Made by a program: the position numbers and the translations under genes. Source: Welwitschia mirabilis (lineage: Eukaryota > Gnetophyta > Gnetopsida > Welwitschiales). Taken from it: a DNA stretch of 36,884 bases. How positions within the stretch are numbered: position 1 is the stretch's first letter; each line of letters begins with the position of its first letter. Shown piece after piece: positions 22,511 through 33,379 of the stretch. The notes beneath the pieces were generated by a model, which was given only the letters and a program-made list of their open reading frames with translations, was not told where the DNA came from and did no database searches. Location: positions 118,124,741 through 118,161,624 of the forward strand of contig JBOZIK010000001.1 of the NCBI GenBank assembly GCA_051453625.1, read 5' to 3'.

Positions 22511-23849
22511 CTTCTTTCTTAAATTACTCCTTTGGTTGATATTATGATGTCAATTGATTATCTTTTAAACTTAACTTGTATATTTCTTTATGAAGTTTTA
22601 TAACTAGTATTCATACTTAGGAATTTTATAGTGGTAATATTGGATTCATCTAATTTTGAAACATTCCCATATCTATGGACTTCACTTGAAGGAAGATGCC
22701 TTAGTTCTTGTGATTTTTTTCATTGGTATTAAGGTGTCTTTTATCTTACTTATTTATCTTCATCTTTTTAAGTATGTGATCATGTGGGAATTTTTTGGGA
22801 AAAAAGAAAAGAAAAGAAAAAATGACCATAATCTATTGTATTTTGTACTTAAAGAAAAATACATAGTCACTATGTATTCTACCACAATGGGGTAAAGTTT
22901 TTCAAGAAGAACCTTTAACAGTGTTGATAGCTATGAAAACTTCACTTGGAGTTTAGTTGGCCATGTTTCATGGGTCCTTACTCCTCTGATTATGGTTGCA
23001 CTCCCTTCATCATGGAAAAATTTGTAATAAAACTTTGAGTCAATGGGATCAATGGTATTCTTGGTGTTATTAAAAGCATTACTTTTTTCTTAGAGTCTTA
23101 GTATTCCCACTTGATCATTTCACGTTTGAAGATTAGATGTGTTTGTGGGATGAGAACAAGTGAGTTTATTTCGAAGTACCTTTGATCTTAACATTCATTG
23201 TTCTAAGCACTTACATTTTGGTATCACAATAACCACTACCTTTTTAAGTGAAACTTTATGAAGTTTATACATTTTATCATGCATATTTACTTAGGTAGTT
23301 TTATAATGTATTCTTTAGGAGTTTTATAAGTTAGTACTTAGGATAGGAAAGCAATCTTTTTCTTGTTTCTTTTGTCCATTTTAGTTCTAGGTTTCTTTAG
23401 TTTTTGATTTTGTTATTTCAAAGTTATTTATACATTTTCTCATTCTTTTATAGAATCTTAATCATTTAGTAGTATTCTTTTTATTCTTTCATGTTTATAT
23501 CATTTTTTTAGTTAGTATTTGAAATCAAAAAGAACATCTTTTTTGTTTCCTAGTTTTTGTGAGTTTCCTTGTAGCTTATGGAGTTCCAAGCTTATCTTAT
23601 TTTCCTTTTCTATTTTGGCACATTTACTTATATTTCATTATCAGGTTTTATCTTAGTTAGTCCATTTTTTTTAGCCATAGTTTTTCTTTTCTTATGAATA
23701 TTTTCTTGTTCTCTTGATTTTCATGGTTTTCTTTTGAATTTTCTATTTTTATAAGTTTTTATGTTAAAATCTAATACTTAAATGATCATATCTAAGCCTA
23801 CATTTATTGACTCACATATTTATTTCTAAAAAACTTTTAAATTCCTTGA
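22511..23849 (+). other. 3' region of element A after pol
   Basis: Collinear with 27590-29000 in element C. A block at 22899-23130 (AGCTATGAAAACTTCACTTG, TTGGCCATGTTTCA, CCTCTGATTATGGTTG) is shared by C (28040-28290) and R3 (36700-36884, minus). A short open reading at 22656-22895 has a hydrophobic run followed by a KKEKKRK tail. Its frame is not kept in C, although words such as YLWTSLEG and VGIFW can be matched in another frame, so an env-like role is not supported. The rest is T-rich and without features. No PPT is found where this region ends; it runs into segment F. Confidence 0.55.
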
Positions 23850-24325
23850 TCATAGAAAAATATAGTTAATTCTTATCATGAAATGTAAAAAATGATATAT
23901 GAAAAGAAAAATAGGCATGAAATCCGTAATCTACACCATGTTATAGCTCAAAATAAGATGTATATAAATATAACATGAGTTTTTAATATAATACATATGG
24001 AGGGGAAGATACAAAATATAACATAAAGAAGAAGAAGAGTGCTTAAGGTCCATAGGAAATTGAAGATCCAATGATGCAAAGATAGAACAATTGTCTTATC
24101 TCCCTATACTTAAACTGCCTTTGAGAAATCAACTGTTAGATTCTCCTCTGAACCATCTGGATCCTCTGCTCAAGTGTCTTAATCCTTTGATCAAGTATCA
24201 AGATACCTCTATTAATGAAACCCTAATGATCTTAGTGATATCTAAAAGGAGGGCCTAAATCTGCTCTAATAATACTCTAACTATAGATATCTAAAGTTTA
24301 AGTCTTTTTTCCTCTTCTAGTACTT
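23850..24325. repeat. Segment F, copy 2, before the 3' LTR of element A
   Basis: Matches 14772-15315 apart from a deletion of about 65 bases near the start of the minus-strand reading. Both copies run without a break into the LTR tip (TAGTAYTTTGTTG). This position should hold the element's PPT, but no purine-rich tract adjoins the LTR. Confidence 0.75.
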
Positions 24326-24772
24326 TGTTGCACTACCAACTTATGCATATTTGATAGGATATTATAAATGGTTTTGTAGGATAATAGATAGGAAAATTCT
24401 TAATTTTCATAATAATGAAGAGCTCAAATAAAAGAGGAAAAAACATGCAATCTCCATGACATTTTGTAGCATTCAGATCAATTTTTAATACTTCACATTT
24501 TTCAGATGAACTTCTTACAAAACATTGAGGCTGATGCATTGATAGAACATTTGTAAAAGTCCATCATTTACTCCATCATCTGAATGATAGAACAATTGAT
24601 ATCAATAGGGATGCTAACTATAATCAAACTCGTAGATGATAGGGATTATTTAGGATATGGCATTCTCTTCTTTATTATCAAGATAACCAGCTAGATGACA
24701 CTATTGTTATGGCTCACTAGACATTCACCTAACTTCTATCATTTATTTATTCATTTCTCTTAGCATGGTCAT
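24326..24772 (+). mobile_element. 3' LTR of element A, truncated by a gap
   Basis: It opens TGTTGCACTACCAACTTATG and follows the 5' LTR at 15316 for about 450 bases, including GATAATAGATAG, the AACATTTGTAAA word and the palindromic motif copies at 24576-24587 and 24674-24685. The run of N at 24773 cuts it, and after the gap the sequence is not LTR. Confidence 0.8.
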
Positions 24773-24872
24773 NNNNNNNNNNNNNNNNNNNNNNNNNNNN
24801 NNNNNNNNNNNNNNNNNNNNNNNNNNNNNNNNNNNNNNNNNNNNNNNNNNNNNNNNNNNNNNNNNNNNNNNN
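24773..24872. other. Assembly gap (100 N)
   Basis: Exactly 100 N, a common placeholder for a gap of unknown size. What joins the LTR on the left to the ORF remnant on the right cannot be known from this window. Confidence 1.
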
Positions 24873-27242
24873 AAGAATAATTCAAATAAAACACTTATTA
24901 AAATACTTCAGGAATAATTTTGGGGAACTTTAAATGATGTTAAGACTAGGGCCCCTTCCTCTTTTCAAAATTCTTATTTTTCCCCTTCTTTTTCTCAGAC
25001 TTTAAATTAAAATAACAATGATGATTTACAACACTTTAGAGATTCCACCTCATCTAATAAAAAATAATATAACAATCTTTCATGAGTTATTATGAAGAAC
25101 AACCATCTCTCATCCATTGTCATGAAGAATATGATCCATCTATCATAAGTTACTATCAACAATCTCAAGGTTCTTTTATATAACAAACCTATCCTACTAC
25201 ATTCCACCTTGAAAAACATAAGGAGAACTTCAAAATAACAAATAAAAACAACTCTTGCTTCAACATAGAAAATGAAAGTATGGATTAACCTACAACATCA
25301 AAATTATTAGGATATGGACAACAATGGAAAAATAGTAATGATTTAACTCCATTATTTCATAATAATGGTGAAGATAATTATTTCTTAAATAATGAACTAA
25401 GTTATAATCCCATGCATTTCCTATTAGAAAATAAAAATGAAATGAAAGAATTAAGTCATGAAAAATCTAAAATTTCTTTAATTGATGATAAATACAATTA
25501 TCACATTTCTCCTTATAATGAATCTAACAAATTGAAAAATAAGAACATGTAATAAAGTAATAAGGAATATGAAGAAGACATTGATGATGATAATGAAATA
25601 TTAGATCATATCCCTATTTTTCACTTATTTTATGATGAGGATGAAAGAGTTCAATCTTTAAAATAAGTTTAACATGTGATATTAAAGGAGAATTTAAGTA
25701 ATGAAATGAAATTAATGAAGAATTTACACTAGAAGGGGAATCATTTACCCCTATCGTCTAGACGACAGTCCAAGACAATAATCAGTAATAGTAACTTAAC
25801 AATAGAAAATGACGATTATAATTTTAAATTAGCAAAATTATTTAATGTAGAAGAAGAAGATTCAACTCAAGAAATATCAAAAAATCTTCCAACACATAAT
25901 AAAGACAATGAGAACTTTCCTTTCTATAATCTTGTTAATGATCTTTTTGAGGAATCCACCAACTTAAAAAAGAAAAATAATCCTCAATGAAATAATAATA
26001 AGTTAAATAAAGAAGAGCAAGATATAATCAATGATATCAATAAAGATGATGAAGAATAGGAAGATATGATCAAATAACATAATGAAGAAAGTAAATAGAG
26101 CATTCAATCAAATAATGATAAAGCCAACAATGAGAAGGAGAGGAATAGAGAATAATCAATTGAAAATCAAATAAACTTAATAGAGAATAGACTTATACAT
26201 TTCAATGAAATAAACCAACTTAAAAAGCCTCTACATGTTTCTTCATTTCTTTCACTTGTACTTCTATGTAAAACATCAAATGGCATTCCTTCTACTCTTA
26301 CTTCCATATTATCTTATGATCTTGACAATGATAACAATTTTTTACTTTCTCCCATTTGAGCATTCAAATAATTCTTAAAATATTGTTTTTATCTTTGAAT
26401 TTAATGAAACACATCATCTTAAGGAGTCTACTCCAAAAATATCTCCATCTTTTCCTTTTAAAACTTCATGTGATACAAAATGTAGCATTTTTTCTTCTTT
26501 TATAAAGTCAACTATACCTTATGCTTTTAATGATTAATATTTTTAAAAACAAGACTTGGGATATGTTAGAAATTTAAATTGGGATAAACATTATCTCCTT
26601 GATCTAAATCCATGCTAATAATTAAGTGTTAATAAGCTTTTAAGTATGTTAAATGTATCTTAATCACTTATCCTAAGAAGTTTCTTTTAAAGCCTCATAT
26701 TTTAAATGATACCATTAATGATTCTCATGTTCAATATCAAGCTTTAAATACAATTTACATTTCAAATCCATTATATCATGAGTTTGATAAGAGATTGTTT
26801 TTCCATGAGTTATATGTATTTGTTATTTCTTATATTGTTGCTAAATCTTATAAAGATAAAATGTCATGTGGTTATGCTAATTATAAAAAGCCTTATTTCC
26901 TTAATGAAAATCCATATCTTAAATTAAATGATAAAAAGCTTCATAATCTTACTAGACATTCTAAAGAACACTCAAAATCTTCTTGGATACTTTTTTAAGT
27001 ATTTCCTTGCATGCATTGTATCATAATATTCATGATTTACATCATTTCAATAAGAAATTATTCTTTAATGAGATTTATCACTTCTTTATCCTTATTTAAA
27101 ATCTAAAACTTGTGCTATTAACATTTTATCCTTTTAGTGTTTTTACCTCCAATTAATTTTTACTAAAAAATGATTGTATAGCTTTTATGTTTTATCAATT
27201 GGCAGATATTTCATTTGGTTCTTATTTTTTTGAGAGAATGTA
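24873..27242 (+). pseudogene. Long unrecognised ORF remnant of element C
   Basis: A decayed reading of about 780 codons, 5'-truncated by the gap. From 25082 to about 26358 it stays in one frame for some 425 codons, broken only by stops, almost all TAA or TAG. Words include HCHEEYDPSIISYYQQSQG, KLLGYGQQWKNSNDLTPLF, DDDNEILDHIPIFHLFYDED, NVEEEDSTQEISKNLP and HFNEINQLKKPLHVSSF. After two frameshifts it continues with FNETHHLKESTPKISPSF, ALNTIYISNPLYHEF and KKPYFLNENPYLKLNDKK, and ends at YFFERM. It is acidic and rich in Asn, Glu, Lys and Gln, with no gag or pol motif. DKRLFFHELYVFVIS and NKKLFFNEIYHFFIL look like an internal repeat. It stands where gag-pol would be. Confidence 0.55.
25754..25765. 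repeat. Palindromic motif TCGTCTAGACGA, CpG-intact copy
   Basis: A perfect 12-base palindrome within element C. It is the only copy seen that keeps both CpGs. Other copies are TCATCTAGATGA-like, as expected if the CpGs decayed to TpG or CpA. Confidence 0.8.
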
Positions 27243-27410
27243 ATATCCTAGGATGATATCCTTAGGAATAAATATTTCTTTTTAATAAAAGAGTTGAATA
27301 TATTTTAGGATTTTTATTAAAATCTATTTTTAGTTTACTTTGGTATTTCCTTTTTTCTCTTATGTTTTTGTGCTTTTATCTTTTATTTTTATTTTAAGCA
27401 ATAAATTAAT
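27243..27410 (+). other. A+T-rich spacer of element C
   Basis: A T-rich stretch between the unrecognised ORF and the integrase tail. No coding reading or motif is seen. Confidence 0.4.
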
Positions 27411-27590
27411 TTCTAGATGGTTAGGTTCTTAATCTTTTAGAGAAATTACATTTTTAATGCTTAGTTGAAATTTCTAATTTAAACACTAGGTAAATTCAAA
27501 AAAATGGATAAGGGTTAAAAATCCATGAATCATCAAACCTTGAACATGATAGAAGCAATTGTTTTAAAAGTCATCCTATAATTATCTGAA
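27411..27590 (+). pseudogene. Integrase C-terminal tail fragment in element C
   Basis: The sequence from 27413 reads SRWLGS and is collinear with 22311-22470 of element A (YK, stop, LGSY, then the VEIL and EIQKINGEW part). So element C keeps only the last part of the integrase GPY-like module, after a large unrelated ORF. This marks the right-hand joint between the non-gag-pol ORF and normal Athila-like sequence. Frameshifts and stops make it non-functional. Confidence 0.65.
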
Positions 27591-29957
27591 TTTTCTATTA
27601 GCTTATTCTTTTAGTGGATGTCATGCTATTATATAAACATCCTTTAAACTTGACTTATGTTTAACTTTATGAAGTTACCATAACTAGTAATTTCTACTTG
27701 AATATTAAAGTAATAATATTGGATTCACCCAATATTAAAACATTTAAATATCTATGAACTTTATTTGAAGGAATATGCTTTGGTTTTTCATGTTTTTTCT
27801 TAATGGTGTGAGTCTTTGGTTATTGGGGGTGTTTTTTTTTAATCTTTCATCCCATTTCTTCACCTTTGTATTTGCGAGTGTGTGGCCAAGTGGGATTTAT
27901 TTTGAAGAAGTATTTATATATATTAAAAAAGGAGAAAAAGAGATAGATAAAGAGAAAATAAAAAGATAGAATGACCATGATCTATTATTTCTATGCTAAA
28001 TACATAGTCATCATGATGTCCTACCACACCAAGGTAAGTTTTTCTTAGAGGATCCTTTGGTAGTATTAGCAGCTATGTGAACTCCACTGAAGGGTGAGTT
28101 GGCCATGCTTCACAAGTCCCTACTTCTCTGACTATGGTTGTACTCCCCTTATCATGAATTAAAATAAAATACTTTCAAGCTATGGGATTAATGATATTCC
28201 TAGTGTCATCAAAGGTATTTATTTTTTTCTAGACTTATTATGCTTATAGTATTCCCACATGATCATTTTACTTTTGACTATTCAGGTGTGTTTTAGGATG
28301 CTAACAAGTGAGTTCAATTTTAATAGATTTTGATCTTATAATTTATTATCTAAAAACATTAGTTATTGAGCGTCCTCAAAATCACTACCTATTTGAGTGG
28401 TACTTTATGAAGTTTTTGCATTATGTCATGCATCCTTCATTAGGTAATTTTATGATTTGTTCTTTGAGAGTTTACTAGGTTTAAATTTAGGGTAGATATA
28501 CAATCTTCTTTATGTTCCTAAGTTGTCCATTTTTGTTTCATTTTCTTGAACTTTTTTCTTGGGTATTTTAAAGTCATTTCCATATTTTTTCACCACAAAT
28601 TCTTAAGACTTAATATTTAAAAGTTTTTTAGTTAATTTTTTTTCTTCATTTGAAATTTTTATTTCTCAAAGGTAATTTTCTTTTTGCAAATAAATTTTCT
28701 TTAGTTTATGATGATAATTTTTCCCTTTTTTTTAGTATCAGTTATTTAATTTTCTTCTTGAGTTTTGATGCATGAAGTACTATTTTTCAATAATTTAAGT
28801 TCTTGACACATTTATCTTCCTTAGCTTGGTGCATTTACCTTCTTTATCATGCCTTAATTTACTAAAATTATTAACCATTTTCCATCTCTTAGACTTTCTA
28901 CTACTTTTCTTAAACCTCTATGATATTATCTAAGCTTAATTGCTTCTACTAATAATTTCAAATTTTTAGATCCTTTGAAAAACACTTGTTATTCTGCATG
29001 TCCTCTAGACGAATAGGCTGATGATGCCTAGATATTTTTAAATAATCATCATTTTCATGTTTCATCTTTTTTAGACTCAATATAATCCTTTTTTTAACAC
29101 ATAGAATATTGTTCCTAGCCCACCTGTACTGCTTACTTGTACTTAAACTTGCATATTGATCTTTCTAATCTTAACTTAATTTCATATGGGATGTATTAAT
29201 TCATCCATGGGGGAAGGACCTATATTTTGAGATATTTTAAGAGAATTTTAAATTTTTAAGGGTCATTTTACATTTTTATGAGACATACCTTTAGTGCACT
29301 AATCTGATTTTGAATGCATACTATTTGAGTAATATACATTATGGATGTTATTTATTAAATCATCTACTTAATAAAAAAATACTTATTGTATGTCTTACTT
29401 ATAGGAATAATCAACGTAATTCATGAGAACATGGATGAAGGGAATAATGTTATGATTTACTAATTTTTATATTTCCCTTATAGATGATGCTTATAAACTT
29501 AATGTTTGGTCTATGAGTATCCTTTTTGAGTAATTACATTTCCTAATTATATATTCACATCATTTATCTAAGTTACTATGGTCATATCTTATGATGATTA
29601 TTTTTGTTATGACATCCAATTTTTATCTTTTTGATGTGCTAAATGCTTTAAGTGAGTTATTAATGCACAAATAAGTGTTTTAATCTTATTTTTTGAAGAT
29701 TATGATTGTAGGCAATTAATTTCATAGATTAATTTTTTAAGTGCCTATTCTCCCCATAATCACTCAGATAACACTTTGAATGACACCATGGTCATTTTAT
29801 CTATATAGGTAAAACATTTTAGTTTATTTAATTTTGTGATTTACTCCTGCATACTAAGATTTATGAGCTTGATTTATATATTCCTAGATAGTTTTTTTCT
29901 ATAATTAATTTGGCTCACAATTATGATCATTTTTTAACTTTATTAGGGACTGATAAT
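27591..29957 (+). other. 3' region of element C
   Basis: Collinear with element A up to about 29000, including the conserved block near 28040-28290. Past that it continues to the PPT, which A lacks. A short reading at 27775-27969 is hydrophobic and then Lys-rich, but it is not kept in frame in A. A decayed palindromic motif with CCTCTAGACGAATAGGC lies near 28999-29016. Nothing else is recognised. Confidence 0.55.
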
Positions 29958-29973
29958 GCTAAGTGAATGACTA
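29958..29973 (+). other. Polypurine tract before the shared LTR
   Basis: GCTAAGTGAATGACTA directly before the LTR tip, preceded by TTAGGGACTGATAAT. The R3 counterpart reads AGGGACTGATAAAAGC and then AAGTGGGGGAATA. This marks element C's internal 3' end. Confidence 0.7.
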
Positions 29974-31070
29974 TGTTGTAATGTCAAATTGTATATTTTT
30001 GATGGGGTATTTTGAGTAGTTATGTAGGACATTTATCAGGTTTAAGCATAAAATGATGATTATTGAGAGTTGATAAGAAAATGACAGAAATGCATAAATA
30101 CTAGTACTTTGTAAGGAATTTTGGATTAATTCTGATGCTTCACATTTTAAAAAGAAATTAATAATCTTTAAGGACAAGTTAACTTAATAAAGAGATTCAA
30201 GAAGATTGTCGTCCCCTCAATCATGTAGATGACATACTAGGATGATACCCCTTGCATGATGACTAAGATGCTGAATGGACTAACATAAAGGATAAATATA
30301 AAACTCTATTGATATGGCATTGTCCCCACCACCATCTAAAGATAACCAAGATGACTATCTAATTTGAGTGAATGTATCAAACTCTACCAAACTTTTGCAA
30401 TGTGTCATATGCCCCTCTTGTGTCTCTGTTAGGTTTTTATTCATCTATTAGATTTTTTGTTATTAGAGTCTGTTATTGTTAATAAATACTACCTTTGTCT
30501 TTGACTCTAATCATCTTCATGTACACTCAAAATTCTTATGATAGGAGATCAAAGTCCTGAAGATCCATCCTTGTAGTTGTAGAAAGACATTTTTCTTGGT
30601 GTTGGGTGGCATTTCCTTCATTGAGGTATGTCTAATTTGTAATATGAATGTGGTTCAAATAATGCAAAAAGATTTATTTTCTTTTACTATACTTATTTGT
30701 TCTTAATCCTTATAGTTTATGTTGCTTTTAATTTGATGATAGTTTTTCAAGTGATATAGGTTATGAGAGCAACCTTTGTCAAGGTTGAGCATTTTTAGTT
30801 TAAGTTAGGTGCATTGTTATTTTCATTTCCTAGATTAACTTTACATAATAATTTTGCATACTGTTTCCTTACACTGCAATTTATTTTTGTAAGTAGAATA
30901 CAAAACATTTCTTTATGAAAACCAACTCTCTTACTCTATTTTAGGCCTTCAATGGATTACAACATTTTGATTCAACTCCCATCTATATTATTATATTATG
31001 TTTGTGCATACATTTATGATTGATAGGATTCCACTAAGGATGTAATGTTACATAAATATGGGCTACAACA
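29974..31070 (+). mobile_element. LTR shared by elements C and B
   Basis: It opens TGTTGTAATGTCAAATTG and ends GGGCTACAACA, about 1.1 kb, and is collinear with 15316-16409. It has a PPT on its left (29958-29973) and a PBS on its right (31074-31091). It is therefore the 3' LTR of C and the 5' LTR of B at once. The conserved A+T box is at 30479-30490. Confidence 0.85.
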
Positions 31071-31073
31071 TCT

Positions 31074-31091
31074 TAGCATTGTTGCTATAAA
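31074..31091 (+). other. Primer-binding site, tRNA-Asp type, element B
   Basis: TAGCATTGTTGCTATAAA lies three bases after the LTR. It differs from TGGCGCCGTTGCCGGGGA at nine positions, eight of which are C to T or G to A. Confidence 0.65.
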
Positions 31092-31780
31092 AGGATGCTT
31101 GGAGTTCGAGAGTTATCATTGCTCTAGTGAGTATTTGGATTTCAATTCAGATACTTGCCTATAGCAGCATTGTACTTTTATCTATAGTAGCATAGATTTT
31201 TCTTTTCATAATGACAGTTTTTCTATTTTAAAATAAAAGTTCTTTTTTCTATTCTTCAATAAAATGTTTTTCATCTATTTTATCATCTAGACAACATGTG
31301 GCGATGATGTCCTCTATGCAATTAGTTTTTAGTTTCTATTTTAACAAAAATTTTTAGGGTTTTTTCTATCATTTCCTTCATCATCTAGATGACTCAGATG
31401 GATGACAGTATATTATCAAAGTTTTTTATGTCTATTAGTCTTTTGTTTTTACTTTTTGCTTTTTTTATTTTTTGCATTTTCTATGTTTCTGTTATCTAGA
31501 TATCATCCAAACAACTACAAGGATGATACTCTGAGTATCTGAAACTGAGCATGTATGGTGAAATCTAGTAAGAAAGAAAAATGATAGAAAGAGTTACTAT
31601 TTGTTGAGGAAAATATCTAAGAAGATTTGATTAACTTTAAAGCTAATTTATGTAAGCACAGCAAAGGTACACAAAATTTAGAAGTTCTAACAATATCTAC
31701 TTTTATTTCTTCAAAGTTTGATTTTGTAGATGAAATTTTTTTGGAAGATTTTTTTTTAGAATAGTTTTTCATTTTCAACC
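31092..31780 (+). other. Untranslated leader of element B
   Basis: Collinear with 16431-17118. It carries palindromic motif copies at 31283-31294, 31381-31392 (the perfect palindrome TCATCTAGATGA) and 31492-31503, in the same order as in A. The GATGA word 7-8 bases further on is kept after the first two. Confidence 0.7.
31381..31392. repeat. Palindromic motif TCATCTAGATGA in leader B
   Basis: A perfect 12-base palindrome followed after 8 bases by GATGAC. Related copies are at 644, 1953, 14063, 15566, 15677, 16620, 16718, 16851, 19581, 24576, 24674, 25754, 31283 and 31492. Confidence 0.8.
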
Positions 31781-33300
31781 ATGTCTACCTCATCAAAAAA
31801 ACATAAGTAGCTTATCTCTCTAAATTCACCCCTTGTCATTGAAACCCCTACAACCACACCTATTTAAATCAATGCCAATGTTACCCTTGTAGATTTAATT
31901 ACTAACAAAAAATATGAGATGTAGACCCCCTTTAACTTACCTTTTGGTGATAATGTTGAGATTAGAAACTTAAATGCCTACCCTATTTTTAGTGAAGAAC
32001 TAGATGAAGATCCCTTATAACAAATTGTTAATATAGAATAATTAGTCCTCACATCTATAAATGGTGAAAAACACATAAGTGATAGAACTTACATGGTCAT
32101 CTTTCCTATCACTTTAAAAGATATGGCCAAACTATGATTAAGAGTGATTCTTCATAAAAGTTTAGAATTATAGAGGAAAGTTTAGAAAGCCTTCATAAAA
32201 TATTTATAATTGAAACCACCATTTGAAAACATAAAAAAGAAGTTACCAACTTTAAACAAATGTTTAATGGAGATTACACCTCTACCTATAAGAGATTTTT
32301 CATTACTTTACATTCAAATATTGTAGATGCTTTTTAAAAAAAGAACTAATAAATTATTTTTATAGTGGATTAAACAATCAAATAAAATAACTAGTTTATT
32401 TTTTATTTGGAGGTAATTTGTTGAACTTAACCTTAGAAAATCCTTGAAAAGTGTTAGAAGAATTGGTGGAAGTGATTAAAACTTGGCCTAAACCCTCATC
32501 TAGAGAAATATGAACTATAGGATAAATCATTAAAGATCTTAAGAAGGTAAAACATGAAAAGAAGAAATGAGAATTAAAAATGAACAAACAAATGTCATAA
32601 AATATTTTACCTTAACCTTGGAAAAGTACACTTAGATGATTTTAGATGCAAACTTGACAACTAAAAAGAGTATGATTGTAGATCCTAACTATGATTTGTG
32701 TAAGGATAGTTATCATGTGATAAAAGAATGTCAGTTTCTTCCAACTTATAAAGAAAGAATTTATAAGGAAGTATGTGCTTTTAACCAGAGGTTCTCAAAC
32801 TACAACCAAAATTAAAACCAAAGATAAGTCCAAAATCCCAACAACTTTCAACCTAGGATGAGTGAACAATCCAACTTTAAAAATTTTCAAGTAAAATATC
32901 CTAACCTCCAACCATTTAAGAAGAGATTTCAGAACATGAACTTTTGATCNNNNNNNNNNAAAGAGTTAAGAAAAACATAAGAAAGAACAAACTCAAACAT
33001 TCAAAATCTTGTGAGTATTTTATAACAAACTATGCTGGTTAACTAAATACCATAAGGGTCTCTTACTACTCAACCTTTACTAAATCCAAATTAAGTAAAA
33101 AAATATTATAAGGTAATGAAAAGAAGTAAAAATTACATAACTCCTATCACCCATAAGGCTTCAACATCATAAAGTGATAAAAATGATAAAGAAGAGGACA
33201 TAGAGATTTTAGAAAACCATTCTTTCCCTTCTTCATTAAATAAGAAAAAGAAAAATTGTTTACATAAGAAACCTGCTACCCTATGATTAGATAGATTAAA
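31781..33300 (+). pseudogene. gag: gag of element B (broken)
   Basis: The ATG at 31781 opens MSTSSKKHK followed by TAG, exactly parallel to element A. Then come DLITNKKYEM, EIRNLNAYPIFSEELDEDP, RTYMVIFPITLKDMAKL and a middle part with PFENIKKKLPTLNKCL. The zinc knuckle at 32690-32731 reads YDLCKDSYHVIKEC: spacing CX2CX4HX4C with the first Cys changed to Tyr (TGT to TAT). This is the best evidence for a CCHC nucleocapsid in the family. A Gln/Asn-rich tail follows. Ten N at 32950-32959 interrupt it. TAA at 32018 stands where A has CAA (17356). It cannot make a full protein. Confidence 0.8.
32950..32959. other. Assembly gap (10 N)
   Basis: Ten N within the gag tail of element B. Confidence 1.
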
Positions 33301-33379
33301 CACAAGCCCTATTTTTAATTATCATCTAAAAGCCATAATGCAAAATGTGAGCCTCAACTTATCATTTTAAAAACTTTTG

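Noticed and set aside
22656-22895. Possible env-like small membrane protein after pol
   Set aside because: A hydrophobic run with a basic tail is present, but the frame is not kept in element C and T-rich sequence gives hydrophobic readings by chance.
23990-24015. ATATGGAGGGGAAGATAC as a PPT with an LTR starting inside segment F
   Set aside because: No TG tip follows it, and all other LTRs of the family start at the TGTTG tip instead.
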